In this document: one piece after another, positions 8,201 to 16,114 of the stretch
Layout: each line of letters opens with the position of its first letter
Position numbering within the stretch: the stretch's first letter is position 1
Source: Fundidesulfovibrio agrisoli
Lineage (GTDB): Bacteria > Desulfobacterota > Desulfovibrionia > Desulfovibrionales > Desulfovibrionaceae
Reading direction: 5' to 3'
Assembly (NCBI RefSeq): GCF_022808715.1
Contig: NZ_JAKZKX010000029.1
Coordinates: 1 to 43,155 of the forward strand
Length of the DNA: 43,155 bases
Translations under genes and position numbers: made by a program
Notes under the pieces: model-generated
What the model was told of the DNA's origin: nothing
Database searches by the model: none
Seen by the model: the letters and a program-made list of their open reading frames with translations, nothing else

Positions 8201-9462
8201 GTGACCGCCAGGGGGGACTGGCGCAACTCCACGCCGCGCCGCTTCTCCGGCCCGAGCAGCACCACGGGCAGGTCACGCCCGCCCGAGCTCACCCGGCCCA
8301 GCTCGCCGGGCTCGCGCATGGCCAGCACGGGCGAGCGGCGCAGCGGCCCCGAGATGGTGTCCTGGGCGGTGAGGCCCTTGCCGTCGAAATCCAGCCAGAG
8401 CTCGCGGCCGACCTTCAGGTCGTCCCCCGGCGGCAGGGATTCCCCGCGCCGCACCAGTTGCAAGGCCACGGTGGCCCCCTTCTCCAGCACGTAGGCCGGG
8501 AAGCGCTTCCAGTCCTGGGGCAGGTCCGAGGTCTGGGGGTCGGTGGAGGGCGGGCCGGAGAGCTTCACCTCCCGCAGGGCCTTGTCGGCCTGGAAGGCCC
8601 AGGTCTCCCGCCCGAAAGGAGCCGCCACCGGACCCACGGACATGATCCCGCCGGGCAGGCGGCTGACGATCTCCACATCGTACCTGCCCGCCCCGGCCTG
8701 CACCAGCACCTTGCCGTCCGGCCCGAAACCCACGGGGATGGGCGAGTTGACGCCCAGCGGCTCGGAGCCGGGCAGCAGCAGGCCGTCCAGGGTCATGGTC
8801 CGGGAGCGCCCGGAGACCTCCAGGCGGGCCAGGGTGGTGAGGGTCATGGGCTGGCCGTCGCGCAGCAGGCGCATGACGGTCACGCCCAAGGCGTCGGCCT
8901 GGGCTTTGGCCGTGTCCGCGCCGGAGACGTCCAGCGCGCCGTCGGGGGTCAGGCGGGGGTTCTCGACGGGCTTGCCGTCCACGGTCAGCTCGATCAGCCC
9001 GGTCTGGGCGGCGATGCGCACGGCCTGAGGCTTGCGCTTCCAGGGCAGTTGGCCCTCCACCTGCCATTCTCCGGGCTGGAGCCTCAGCCCGGGCCTGCCG
9101 TTCATGTCCAGCACGGCGGCGGGCTTGCCGCCAAGCGTCACGGCGGCGGGCCAGAGCCCCTGCGCCCACGGCAGGGGCACGGTCTGGGGGGCGAAAACCC
9201 TGAAGTTCTGCTTGAAGGTTGCGCCGTCCGCGGCCACGGCCAGCTTCAGCCGGGTGGGATACGCGCATTGCCGCTGGGCGGGGTCCAGGGCCTGGGGCGG
9301 GCATTGGGCCGCGTCCTGCCGGTAGAGCGTCCAGCCGGCCCAGGGGGCGAGGTCCGGCGGCAACCAGGGCTTGTCCTGCGCGGGGGCGGACTGCGGGCTG
9401 AACAGTGCGGCGGCAGCCTGCAGCAGCAGGCACAGAGCGATGGCGACGGTCGGTCTCGGCAT
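5266..9462 (-). CDS. Very large two-module membrane protein, function unknown
   Basis: I do not recognise this 1398-residue protein. It starts with a signal peptide (IALCLLLQAAAALFSPQSAP, cut near residue 28). A long beta-rich, probably periplasmic, region follows to about residue 470. A first group of hydrophobic segments spans about 475-575, a Pro/Ala-rich linker about 585-640, then two hydrophobic segments near 690-745; the second (VAAVLLCLAALASAGAAQAG) itself looks like a signal peptide with an AQA site. A second soluble beta-rich region spans about 750-1165, then five or six membrane segments about 1170-1345 and a charged, Pro/Lys/Gly-rich tail. The two halves have the same plan, which suggests fusion or duplication. 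The start has SD AAGGAG 6 nt upstream. It stands alone, divergent from mutY with a 69-nt gap. Confidence 0.85.
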   Translation of the reverse strand: MPRPTVAIALCLLLQAAAALFSPQSAPAQDKPWLPPDLAPWAGWTLYRQDAAQCPPQALDPAQRQCAYPTRLKLAVAADGATFKQNFRVFAPQTVPLPWAQGLWPAAVTLGGKPAAVLDMNGRPGLRLQPGEWQVEGQLPWKRKPQAVRIAAQTGLIELTVDGKPVENPRLTPDGALDVSGADTAKAQADALGVTVMRLLRDGQPMTLTTLARLEVSGRSRTMTLDGLLLPGSEPLGVNSPIPVGFGPDGKVLVQAGAGRYDVEIVSRLPGGIMSVGPVAAPFGRETWAFQADKALREVKLSGPPSTDPQTSDLPQDWKRFPAYVLEKGATVALQLVRRGESLPPGDDLKVGRELWLDFDGKGLTAQDTISGPLRRSPVLAMREPGELGRVSSGGRDLPVVLLGPEKRRGVELRQSPLAVTAEARYPDASIAIPATGWEAGVSSLSAVLHLPPGWTLLDASGPDALSESWAGKWNLLDIFITMLAALGAWKLRGVAAGAALLAFLLLAQHEPGAPVDTWLVLLAVLGVSRAFESSSKAGDWPRVAGALRILRAGAVLALCLAALAFAADQIRLGLHPQFTPSFFSPGPASVKRVEMSPMQATDEMEAQEASPVPRPQAAPPVSPSVSMERLAKEKAPRTQAEGGAVFLGSDPSSLVQTGPGIPAWRWHSVRLTWNGPVDANQTLRLMLMPPAGNTALCFVRVALLLAGIWLVAGGMIGSTLRAGKSVAAVLLCLAALASAGAAQAGEAPPKEVLDELRTRLLAPAECFPTCAGVSSMAVNLDAKGLTLTLEAGAATQLAMPLPVVSGWRPASLSADGKPVPLYATEAGLWALLEEGAHKVVMSGPVPADVAVTISAPLQPRTCRVEAPGWAVLGIDQDGVFQGSLRLTRQGEAGRKEQASLTPVYPPFLEVRRTLELGLAWQARTTVRRMTPADQPVLVHVGLMPGESVLEGGVPVENGKAVVSLAAGRQELSWRSRLDISPEVTLEAPTDAPWVETWRLRASPVWDVALSGIPVTASQDESGAWSPMWRPWPGEKASIKLTRPEAAPGESLTIDRVRLRSALGARQDEVRLMLHLRSSLGGRHTLALPADAQLTGLQIGGQPAPWSSDKPGEVGIALSPGVQEVTVNWRQPRDGFFAGASPTVDVGHPAVNAEVTLDLPRDRWVLWVSGATPMGPAVVFWGTLCVVLIVAALFSRLPWTPLGFAQWMLLGLGLVQPGGVVALGAAAWLVALGLRRNYQIREGWFAFNAVQVLLVCLVLAGLSCLFEAVRDGLLGAAVGMVQGNGSNPHHLVWLFDRTPSALPVAKVWSVSVWWYRGLMLAWSLWLAFSLVGWLRWAWDSFCVGGAWRKPDLKLKPLKPLAPSKGGKPEEPAAAAEAGQGGQEGQPAPTEEGGKGGGA

Positions 9463-9531
9463 GGCCTCTCCTTCTATCGACGGCGTCCTTGCCCTGTGCT
9501 ATAACCCAGCCTGCCCGAATTGGAAACGAAC

Positions 9532-10623
9532 ATGCCTGACGCATCCCGCTTTTCGTCCCTCCTGCTGGACTGGTTCCGGCAGGCCAAACGCCCCCTGCCC
9601 TGGCGCGACGGCTACGATCCCTATCAGGTCTGGCTCTCGGAGGTTATGCTCCAGCAGACCCAGATGGACAGGGCCGTGGAGTATTTCAACCGCTTCCTGG
9701 CCCGCTTCCCCGACGTGCACAGCCTGGCCCGCGCCAGCGAGGAGGAGGTGCTGCGGCTCTGGGAGGGGCTGGGCTATTACGGCCGCGCCCGCAACCTGCT
9801 CAAGGCCGCCCGGGCCATCGTGGATGTGCACGGCGGGGCGGTGCCCTCCTCCGCCGCCGAGCTTTCGGCCCTGCCCGGCGTGGGAGCCTACACCACCGGG
9901 GCGGTGCTCTCCATCGCCTACGGGCAGGACATGGCCGCCGTGGACGCCAACGTGGAGCGCGTTCTGGCCCGCGTGTTCGACATCGCCCTCTCACCCAAGG
10001 CGCCGGAAGGCCGCAGGCGCTTCGCCGGGCTGGCGCTCTCGCTCATACCCCAGGGTCAGGCCCGCGACTTCAACCAGGCGCTCATGGAGCTCGGCGCGCT
10101 GGTCTGCACCCCGCGCGACCCGGCCTGCCCGCGCTGCCCCCTGGCCTCCATCTGCCTCGCCCTGGCCAAGGACACCGTGGACCTGCGCCCGGCCCTCCCC
10201 CCAGGCAAGCCCGTGGTTCCCATTGGCATGGGCACGGCGGTCATCCTGCACGAGGGGCTGATCTACGTGCAGAAGCGCCTGCCCGGCGGCGTATGGGGTG
10301 GATTGTGGGAGTTCCCGGGCGGCCAGATCGAACCCGGGGAGGAGCCCGAGCAGGCGGCCCTGCGCGAAGTGCGGGAGGAGACCGGCTTCGTGGTGCGCAG
10401 CCTGGGCAAGCTGGCGGTCATCAAGCATTCCTACACCCGTTACCGGGTGACCATGCACGCCTACCTGACGGGCTTCCCCGAGGGCGCCGCGCCGTGCGAG
10501 CCCGTGCTCACGGCGGCCAGCTCCTTCCGCTGGCTGCCCCTGGCCAAACTGGAGGGCCTGGCCTTCCCCACGGCCATGCGCAAGCTGGCCGAGGCCATCG
10601 CCCGCGACCCGCGCCTGGCCTGA
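9532..10623 (+). CDS. mutY: A/G-specific adenine glycosylase with a Nudix C-terminal domain
   Basis: MutY removes adenine mispaired with 8-oxoguanine, preventing G:C to T:A mutation. The 363-residue protein has the catalytic Glu in SEVMLQQTQ (near residue 37), the helix-hairpin-helix LPGVGAYTTGAV, the catalytic Asp in AAVDANVERVL, and the 4Fe-4S ligands as CX6CX2CX5C (CTPRDPACPRCPLASIC). The C-terminal domain, which reads 8-oxoG, here contains a complete Nudix box (GX5EX7REVREETG, near residues 262-285), whereas E. coli MutY has lost it. The ATG at 9532 was preferred to an in-frame TTG at 9520, since neither has a strong SD and MPDASRF fits better. It is divergent from the large membrane protein gene. 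Confidence 0.95.
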   Translation: MPDASRFSSLLLDWFRQAKRPLPWRDGYDPYQVWLSEVMLQQTQMDRAVEYFNRFLARFPDVHSLARASEEEVLRLWEGLGYYGRARNLLKAARAIVDVHGGAVPSSAAELSALPGVGAYTTGAVLSIAYGQDMAAVDANVERVLARVFDIALSPKAPEGRRRFAGLALSLIPQGQARDFNQALMELGALVCTPRDPACPRCPLASICLALAKDTVDLRPALPPGKPVVPIGMGTAVILHEGLIYVQKRLPGGVWGGLWEFPGGQIEPGEEPEQAALREVREETGFVVRSLGKLAVIKHSYTRYRVTMHAYLTGFPEGAAPCEPVLTAASSFRWLPLAKLEGLAFPTAMRKLAEAIARDPRLA

Positions 10624-10720
10624 ACCCAGCGCCATGGCCGCTGCGGCGCCGCCCGCAGCCTGGCTGGCCGGGCTGCCGGGCCGGGCATTCCTGAAAAATT
10701 GAAAGTGACGATTGAACAAA

Positions 10721-10739
10721 CCGCGCCGGGTAGGCGCGG
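10721..10739. terminator. Weak hairpin between convergent mutY and kinase genes
   Basis: A 7-bp GC stem (ccgcgcc 10721-10727 with ggcgcgg 10733-10739) lies in the 140-nt convergent gap. There is no T tract, so a terminator role is uncertain. Confidence 0.35.
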
Positions 10740-10763
10740 GATTCCGAACTGACGGGAGCGGTT

Positions 10764-12983
10764 CTACAGCCCCCGGCGGTAAGGGAGCCGGATCAGGAAG
10801 CGGGTGCCCTGCCCGGGGGTGGACTCCACGTCGATGCTGCCCTTGTGATTCTCCACCACGATGAAATAGGCCACCGAGAGCCCGAGGCCGGTGCCTTCGC
10901 CGATGGCCTTGGTGGTGAAGAAGGGCTCGAACACGCGGCGGCGGACCTCCTCGCTCATGCCGGGGCCGTTGTCCTCGATGATGACAAGGGCCGCGTTCTT
11001 CTCCGGCTGGGTGCGCAGGGTCAGCATGGGCGAGGCCAGGGACACGGCAGGGAGCGCGCCGTCCTGCGCTTCCGCAGGCGCGCCTTCGGGCGCGGGCAGG
11101 CCCTTGCGCCCCTCAGGCGCGGGCGCGGGCTTCGGCGGGGAGAAATCCTTTGATTTCAGGGCCTGGGCCGAGTTCTTGATGATGTTGAAGAAGACCTGCT
11201 CGATCTCCATGGGCTGGCATTCGACCTTGGGCATGTAGGTGCTGTAGTCCCGCACGATCCTCACGTGGCGGAAGTCGTACTGCTTCTTGAGGTCGTAGTC
11301 GCCCCCGGCCAGCTCCAGCGCTTTCTCCAGCAGGTCGCCGGGGTCGCAGGCGGCGTAGTCCCTGCCCGACTTGCGGGCGAAGCCCAGCATGTTGCTCACG
11401 ATCCTGGAGGCGCGCACCCCGCCCTCGCGGATGCCCTCCAGGAACTGGTCCAGCCCCCGCAGCCGCATGTATTCGCGCATGGCCCCCAGATCCAGCCCGG
11501 CTTCCTGAGCCACCCGGATGTTGGCGGGCTGCTCCGGGTCCAGCCTGCGGGTGACGACCTGGAGCGCCTGAAGGATGGAGGCCAGGGGGTTGTTGATCTC
11601 GTGGGCCATGCCCGCGGCCAGTCCGCCCACGGACATCATCTTCTCGGTCTGGACCATGATCTCCTGGATGCGGGAGCGCTCGGTGATGTCCTCGAAGGCG
11701 GCCACCGCCCCGGTGACCTGCCCGCTCTCGCCCAGCAGGGGCGCGGCGTTGAACAGCAGGGCCTTGCGGTTGCCCGAGCCCAGGCGGAACCACACGTTCC
11801 TGCCCAGCACGGGCTTCTGGGAGGCCAGGGCCTGCCCCGGGGGCAGCTCGGAGAGGTTCAGCGGCGCGCCCTCCTTGTTCTCGAACAGCTCCGTCCAGTT
11901 TCTGGGCCGGGGGGCCTCCTCGGTGGGGGCGAGCTCGAAGATATGCTGGGCGCGCTCGTTGAGGTAGTCCGGCCTGCCCGCGGCGTCGAAGGTGGCGATG
12001 CCCACGGGGGTCGTTTCGGCCAGCGCCCTGTACCTGCCCTCGGAGCAGCGCAGCCGGGCGATGGCGTTTCTGAGCGCGTAGAGCGCCACGGCCACCAGGG
12101 CCAGCACGCACAGGGACACCAGGGCGTTGATGGCCGCCAGCCTGGACGCCGGGCGCAGCAGTTCGTCCGCGTCGGCCTCCACCACCAGCACCCAGTCCGT
12201 GTCGGGGTTGACGGCGGCCACGGCCATGCGCTCCGTCTGGGCGTTGTGGTAGCGCACCACGCCGACGCCGTTCGCGGCGCGCAGCTTGCGAATGGCCTCC
12301 TCGCCGGGGTGGAACTGCCCGGCGCGGCCCCAGGAGGGCGTGCCCAGCAGTTGGTTGGCCTCGTCGAGCAGGTAGGCTCCGCCGCTCTTGCCGATGCGGA
12401 TGCCGTCCAGGATCTCTCGGGAGAACCTGCCGATATCCACCACCAGGGCCATGACGCCCACGGCCTGCTTGTCCTGCCCCTGCACGGGGCCTGAGACCAC
12501 CATCACCGGCTTGCCCGAGTAATAGCTCTTGAGGATCGTGGAGGTGACCACCTCGTTCTTCAAGGAACGCTTGAAGTAATCGCGCTCCACCACCTTCACG
12601 GAGGGGTTCCCCGCCGGGTCGGAGGAGGCCACGACCAGTCCGTCCGGCCTGGCCAGTATGGCCCGGTCGTAGTAGTCGCGCACAAGGCGGCCGGAGAGGC
12701 GCTTTTCGGCGGCCTGACGCGCGGAGCGGCCCAGGTAGGTGTCGGACAGGGCCAGCCTGAACACGTCCTCCTGGGACCAGAGCGCCAGGTTGCCGCGCAG
12801 GGACTGCACCTTGCCCGAAACGTCGCGGTTGAGCGAATCCAGCGCCTGCGTCATCTGGCCCACCGCCATGTCTTCGGCGGCCTGCTTGGTGTGGAAGTAG
12901 GAAGTGGCCGTGGTCAGGAGCATTCCCAGAAAGACCAGGAACAGGATGGGTACGAGGTACGGCCGGGACAGATTGATGGTCAT
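10764..12983 (-). CDS. Cache/PAS sensor histidine kinase
   Basis: This is a membrane-bound two-component sensor of 739 residues. A transmembrane segment (about 8-28) is followed by a double-Cache-like extracytoplasmic domain (about 40-280), a second membrane segment (about 290-312), a PAS domain (about 320-440), a HisKA domain with phospho-acceptor His461 in [10 protein letters not shown], and an HATPase_c domain with the N box ([10 protein letters not shown]), G1 (EDNGPGMS), F box (FEPFFTTK) and G2 (GTGLGLSV). A Pro/Ala-rich insert of about 50 residues separates the N box from the rest of the ATPase domain, which is unusual. The ATG at 12983 has a GAGGG upstream; longer starts at 13058 (ATG) and 13064 (TTG) add an Arg-rich leader without an SD. 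No cognate response regulator adjoins it. The upstream gene encodes a periplasmic binding protein, probably its input partner. Confidence 0.92.
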   Translation of the reverse strand: MTINLSRPYLVPILFLVFLGMLLTTATSYFHTKQAAEDMAVGQMTQALDSLNRDVSGKVQSLRGNLALWSQEDVFRLALSDTYLGRSARQAAEKRLSGRLVRDYYDRAILARPDGLVVASSDPAGNPSVKVVERDYFKRSLKNEVVTSTILKSYYSGKPVMVVSGPVQGQDKQAVGVMALVVDIGRFSREILDGIRIGKSGGAYLLDEANQLLGTPSWGRAGQFHPGEEAIRKLRAANGVGVVRYHNAQTERMAVAAVNPDTDWVLVVEADADELLRPASRLAAINALVSLCVLALVAVALYALRNAIARLRCSEGRYRALAETTPVGIATFDAAGRPDYLNERAQHIFELAPTEEAPRPRNWTELFENKEGAPLNLSELPPGQALASQKPVLGRNVWFRLGSGNRKALLFNAAPLLGESGQVTGAVAAFEDITERSRIQEIMVQTEKMMSVGGLAAGMAHEINNPLASILQALQVVTRRLDPEQPANIRVAQEAGLDLGAMREYMRLRGLDQFLEGIREGGVRASRIVSNMLGFARKSGRDYAACDPGDLLEKALELAGGDYDLKKQYDFRHVRIVRDYSTYMPKVECQPMEIEQVFFNIIKNSAQALKSKDFSPPKPAPAPEGRKGLPAPEGAPAEAQDGALPAVSLASPMLTLRTQPEKNAALVIIEDNGPGMSEEVRRRVFEPFFTTKAIGEGTGLGLSVAYFIVVENHKGSIDVESTPGQGTRFLIRLPYRRGL

Positions 12984-13105
12984 GCGGAGGCCCTCGGGCA
13001 GGGGACGCCGGCGCGTCCGGCCGGTTCGCCGGTCCGGCGCGTAGAGAGTGTCCCGCATTGCCAAACCATGTGCATGCCTTTTACGACCGGTGAGAGCGCG
13101 CCGCC

Positions 13106-14203
13106 TCAGTGCACGACGACGGCGGCCGCCTCGATGACGTCATAGGGGATGTCCAGCCCCAGGCTCTCGGCGGTTTTGAGGTTGAGCATCACGATCCCCG
13201 ATTCGTTGACGCGCATGGGCAGCGCCCCCGCCGCGATGCGCCCGACCAACACTTCCCGGACCATCTGCCCGGCCAGGAATCCCTGTTCGTAGCCCGACTC
13301 GAGTACTCCACAAAGCACGTGATGGTCCACGGAGAAATCGGCGAATCCCAGCGTGGGCTTGGTGTTGACCGAGTGCGTCCATTCCGCCACCTCCGCCGCG
13401 GGGACCGCCCTCCCGGTCTGTTCGTCCTTGAGGCTGTGGTAGAGCGCTAGGCCCAAAACGTCGGCCTGGGCCTGCAGGTCCAACACCCTGCGCTGCCACT
13501 GCTGGTAGGTGACCGCGCAATTGAGCGATTGCTGGACAAGGGCGTAGGGGCCGCCTTCGGCCACGTCCCGGGCCATGTCCTGCCGCAGGAACAGGGAGGT
13601 TTCGGAGGCGTCGAACAGGTAGGCGATGTTGGTTGCCTGGGGCAGGATGCGCTTGGCCAGGGCCACCCCCTCCCGGAAGTGGAAGCGTTCCCGCACGCCG
13701 GACACGTTGGCCGCCGGGTAGCCGTAGCGCTCCGGCGGGGCGTTGACGCCGCAGAAGATCACCTGCGGGGTGATGCCGCCCTTGAGATGGGGGGAGACCA
13801 CGTACTCCTGCACGGCGTCATCCGCGGCGACCACCGCATCGGGCTCCATCCCCGCTATGGTCCGGGCCATTTCCCGCCCTGCCTGCTGAAGCCGCTGCAG
13901 TTCGTGCTGACGCTTGGCGTCCAGGTAGAGGACGGAGTAGCTGATGTTGAGGCCGGCCAGGGCCTCGTAGACGCCCTTGTTGATCTGCTGGGTCCAACCG
14001 TAGTCGGGGTGGTAGCTGTGCACGATGCACACCCGCAGGGGACCGCCCGCCCCCTGCGACACCTGCGCCCAAGCGGCGCCGGGAGCGGCTGAGAGACAGG
14101 CGCACACCACGATGAGCATCTGGAACAGCGTGGAGACCAAGAGCCCCGCCCCGGGACGCGAAGCCCGGTCGGCCTGACTGAAAGGCGGCTTCTCAGCCCA
14201 CAT
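13106..14203 (-). CDS. ABC-type substrate-binding protein (PF04392-like), periplasmic
   Basis: The 365-residue product has a signal peptide (STLFQMLIVVCACLSAAPGA, cut near AWA-Q). The mature part, with VCIVHSYHPDYGWTQQINKG near its start and PQVIFCGVN in the middle, matches the ABC_sub_bind family of periplasmic binding proteins. No permease or ATPase gene accompanies it. The next gene is a membrane histidine kinase with an extracytoplasmic domain, so a sensing role is more likely than transport; in related bacteria this domain is often found with or fused to sensor kinases. The start at 14203 overlaps the pyrD stop by 11 nt and has SD AGGGAG, which argues for translational coupling to the pyrimidine genes. 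The ligand cannot be told from sequence. Confidence 0.85.
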   Translation of the reverse strand: MWAEKPPFSQADRASRPGAGLLVSTLFQMLIVVCACLSAAPGAAWAQVSQGAGGPLRVCIVHSYHPDYGWTQQINKGVYEALAGLNISYSVLYLDAKRQHELQRLQQAGREMARTIAGMEPDAVVAADDAVQEYVVSPHLKGGITPQVIFCGVNAPPERYGYPAANVSGVRERFHFREGVALAKRILPQATNIAYLFDASETSLFLRQDMARDVAEGGPYALVQQSLNCAVTYQQWQRRVLDLQAQADVLGLALYHSLKDEQTGRAVPAAEVAEWTHSVNTKPTLGFADFSVDHHVLCGVLESGYEQGFLAGQMVREVLVGRIAAGALPMRVNESGIVMLNLKTAESLGLDIPYDVIEAAAVVVH

Positions 14204-15107
14204 CCAGGCTCCCTCTGAAACTTTCCCAATCGGTGACTCCCATGCTGGCGGCCACCTGGGGCAACTCCTCCACGAGCCTGAAGGCGAAATCGGGACGGGT
14301 GAAATTGGCGGTGCCCACCTGGACCGCGTGCGCCCCAACCAGAATGAATTCAAGCACGTCCATGGCCGAGCTGATGCCCCCCATGCCCACGACCGGGATG
14401 TTGACCGCCCGGCTGACCTGCCACACGCAGCGCAGGGCCACGGGCTTCACCGCGGGGCCGGAGAGGCCGCCCACCACGTTGGCAAGGCGGGGCTTGCGGG
14501 TGCGCACGTCCACGGCCATGCCGGTGAGCGTGTTGATGAGCGAGAGGCAGTCCGCCCCGGCGGCCTCCACGGCCCTGGCGATGCCCACAATGTCCGCCAC
14601 GTTGGGCGAGAGCTTGACCATCACCGGCTTGGAGCCGCAGCGCTTCTTGACCGCCTCCGTGACCTTGGCGGCCTGGGAGGGGTCCTGCCCGAAGAGCACG
14701 CCGCCCTCCTTCACGTTGGGGCAGGAGATGTTCACCTCCAGCGCGGCCACGCCCTCCTCGGCGGCCAGCACTCCGGCCAGCTCCCCGAACTCGTCGGGGT
14801 CGCAGGCGTAGAGGTTGGCCAGGATGGGGGTGGCCTTCCAGGGCAGCCGGGGCAGCTTGTCGCTCAGGAAGCGCTCCACCCCGCAGTTCTGCAGCCCGAT
14901 GGCGTTGAGCATTCCGGAGGGCGTCTCCGCTATGCGCGGCATGGGGTTGCCTTCGCGCGGCTTGAGGGAGAGGCCCTTGACCACGATGCCCCCCAGGGCC
15001 GCGAGGTCGCCGTAGGGGGTGAACTCCAGGCCGTAGCCGAAGGTGCCCGAGGCGGTCATCACCGGGTTCTTGAGGTTCAAACCGGCAAGGCTGACGCTTT
15101 GGTCCAT
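14193..15107 (-). CDS. pyrD: Dihydroorotate dehydrogenase B, catalytic subunit
   Basis: PyrDB oxidises dihydroorotate to orotate in pyrimidine synthesis, passing electrons through PyrK to NAD+. The 304-residue cytosolic protein has the FMN-barrel signature, the class 1 active-site base Cys129 in NISCPNVK, the substrate-binding NAIGLQNCG, and the phosphate-binding GMGGISSAMDV. The cysteine base marks class 1; class 2 (quinone-linked) enzymes use serine. It lies 9 nt behind pyrK, and its 3' end overlaps the binding-protein gene. Confidence 0.96.
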   Translation of the reverse strand: MDQSVSLAGLNLKNPVMTASGTFGYGLEFTPYGDLAALGGIVVKGLSLKPREGNPMPRIAETPSGMLNAIGLQNCGVERFLSDKLPRLPWKATPILANLYACDPDEFGELAGVLAAEEGVAALEVNISCPNVKEGGVLFGQDPSQAAKVTEAVKKRCGSKPVMVKLSPNVADIVGIARAVEAAGADCLSLINTLTGMAVDVRTRKPRLANVVGGLSGPAVKPVALRCVWQVSRAVNIPVVGMGGISSAMDVLEFILVGAHAVQVGTANFTRPDFAFRLVEELPQVAASMGVTDWESFRGSLDVG

Positions 15108-15116
15108 GATCTCTTC

Positions 15117-15896
15117 CTAGAGGGTAATTTCGTTGGCCCAGAAGACAGGCCCGCGCGTGCAGCTCTGCACGTGGTGGCCTTCGGAATCCGTGGCCACGCA
15201 GCCCAGGCAGGCCCCGATGCCGCAGGCCATGCGGTTCTCCAGGGAGAGCTGGCAACGCACGCCCAGCTTGAGCGCGGCGTTGCGCACCGTGCGCAGGAAG
15301 GGCGTGGGGCCGCAGGCCAGGGCCAGCCCGCCGGCGTGGTCGGCCATGGCCTCCTCGATGCGGGCCACGAACAGGGGGATGTCCTGCGGGGAGGTCTCCC
15401 GGAAGGCGGAAGCGGCCGCCAGCCGGGTGATGTCTTCGTAAGGGTAGCAGGAGAGCGGGGGCCGGTGCCCGAAGAGCAGGGTCAGGTTGGAGGGCGTCGG
15501 GTGCGCGGCGCTGTACTCCACGAAGGGGGCGATGCCCACGCCTCCGGCCAGCATCAGGGTGCGCACTCCCGGCTCCGTGTTGAAGGCGTGGCCCAGCGGG
15601 CCCCAGACCGTCACGGTGTCGCCCTGCTTGAGCCCGGTGAGCAGCCTGGTGCCGCGCCCCACCGCCTGGATCAGGAACGCCAGCCGCTCCGGCGTGGCCC
15701 GGCAGATGGAGAACGGCCTGGCCCAGAGGGGTTCGAAGCCCCAGGCCGTGGGCCTGAGCATGGCGAACTGCCCGGGGCGCACTGCCTGCCAGCCGGGGTT
15801 TTCCAGTTCGATGAGCCACAGCCCGTGGCTCAGGCCTTCCGGGCCGTGCGGGGTGATTCTGAGGACTGAGACGTCTTGGCAGGTCGGTTTCGGCAT
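15117..15896 (-). CDS. pyrK: Dihydroorotate dehydrogenase B, electron-transfer subunit
   Basis: PyrK (259 residues) carries FAD and a 2Fe-2S cluster and links PyrD to NAD+. The N-terminal barrel has the flavin motif ARPFSICR, followed by the nucleotide-binding LAGGVGIAPFVEY and ACGPTPFLRTV. The cluster ligands lie near the C-terminus as CGIGACLGC followed by a fourth Cys in HVQSCTRGP. The ATG at 15896 has SD GGAGGA about 8 nt upstream; a longer open frame to 16136 lacks coding character. It is the first gene of the pyrK-pyrD-binding protein-kinase series. Confidence 0.95.
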   Translation of the reverse strand: MPKPTCQDVSVLRITPHGPEGLSHGLWLIELENPGWQAVRPGQFAMLRPTAWGFEPLWARPFSICRATPERLAFLIQAVGRGTRLLTGLKQGDTVTVWGPLGHAFNTEPGVRTLMLAGGVGIAPFVEYSAAHPTPSNLTLLFGHRPPLSCYPYEDITRLAAASAFRETSPQDIPLFVARIEEAMADHAGGLALACGPTPFLRTVRNAALKLGVRCQLSLENRMACGIGACLGCVATDSEGHHVQSCTRGPVFWANEITL

Positions 15897-16114
15897 ATCG
15901 CGCTCCTCCGGAGGTTCTACCCGCATGTCACGCCTTAGTAAATATTTTCGCCGGAGCCCCATTGTCTTGAATTCTGGACGGTTTGCGGCTAGTCTGAAAT
16001 GTGTGCCGAATCCCGGAGCGCAGCGTCCCTCCCGGCGCTCGCGGCCCCGCGTGGCGGGTCGCCGGCAACACACCGACACCATACGCATATCGACCAGAAC
16101 GCCGGAGGCTCGCA

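Noticed and set aside
7735-9504. Long plus-strand frame opposite the large membrane protein
   Set aside because: Its composition (Gly, Gln, Arg, His) is typical of antisense frames, and it has no SD or domain.
16001-16114. N-terminal extension of the CNB/FliG_C protein from an ATG at 16001
   Set aside because: The GTG at 16115 has a strong SD (GGAGG), and the extension is Arg/Pro-rich with no fold.
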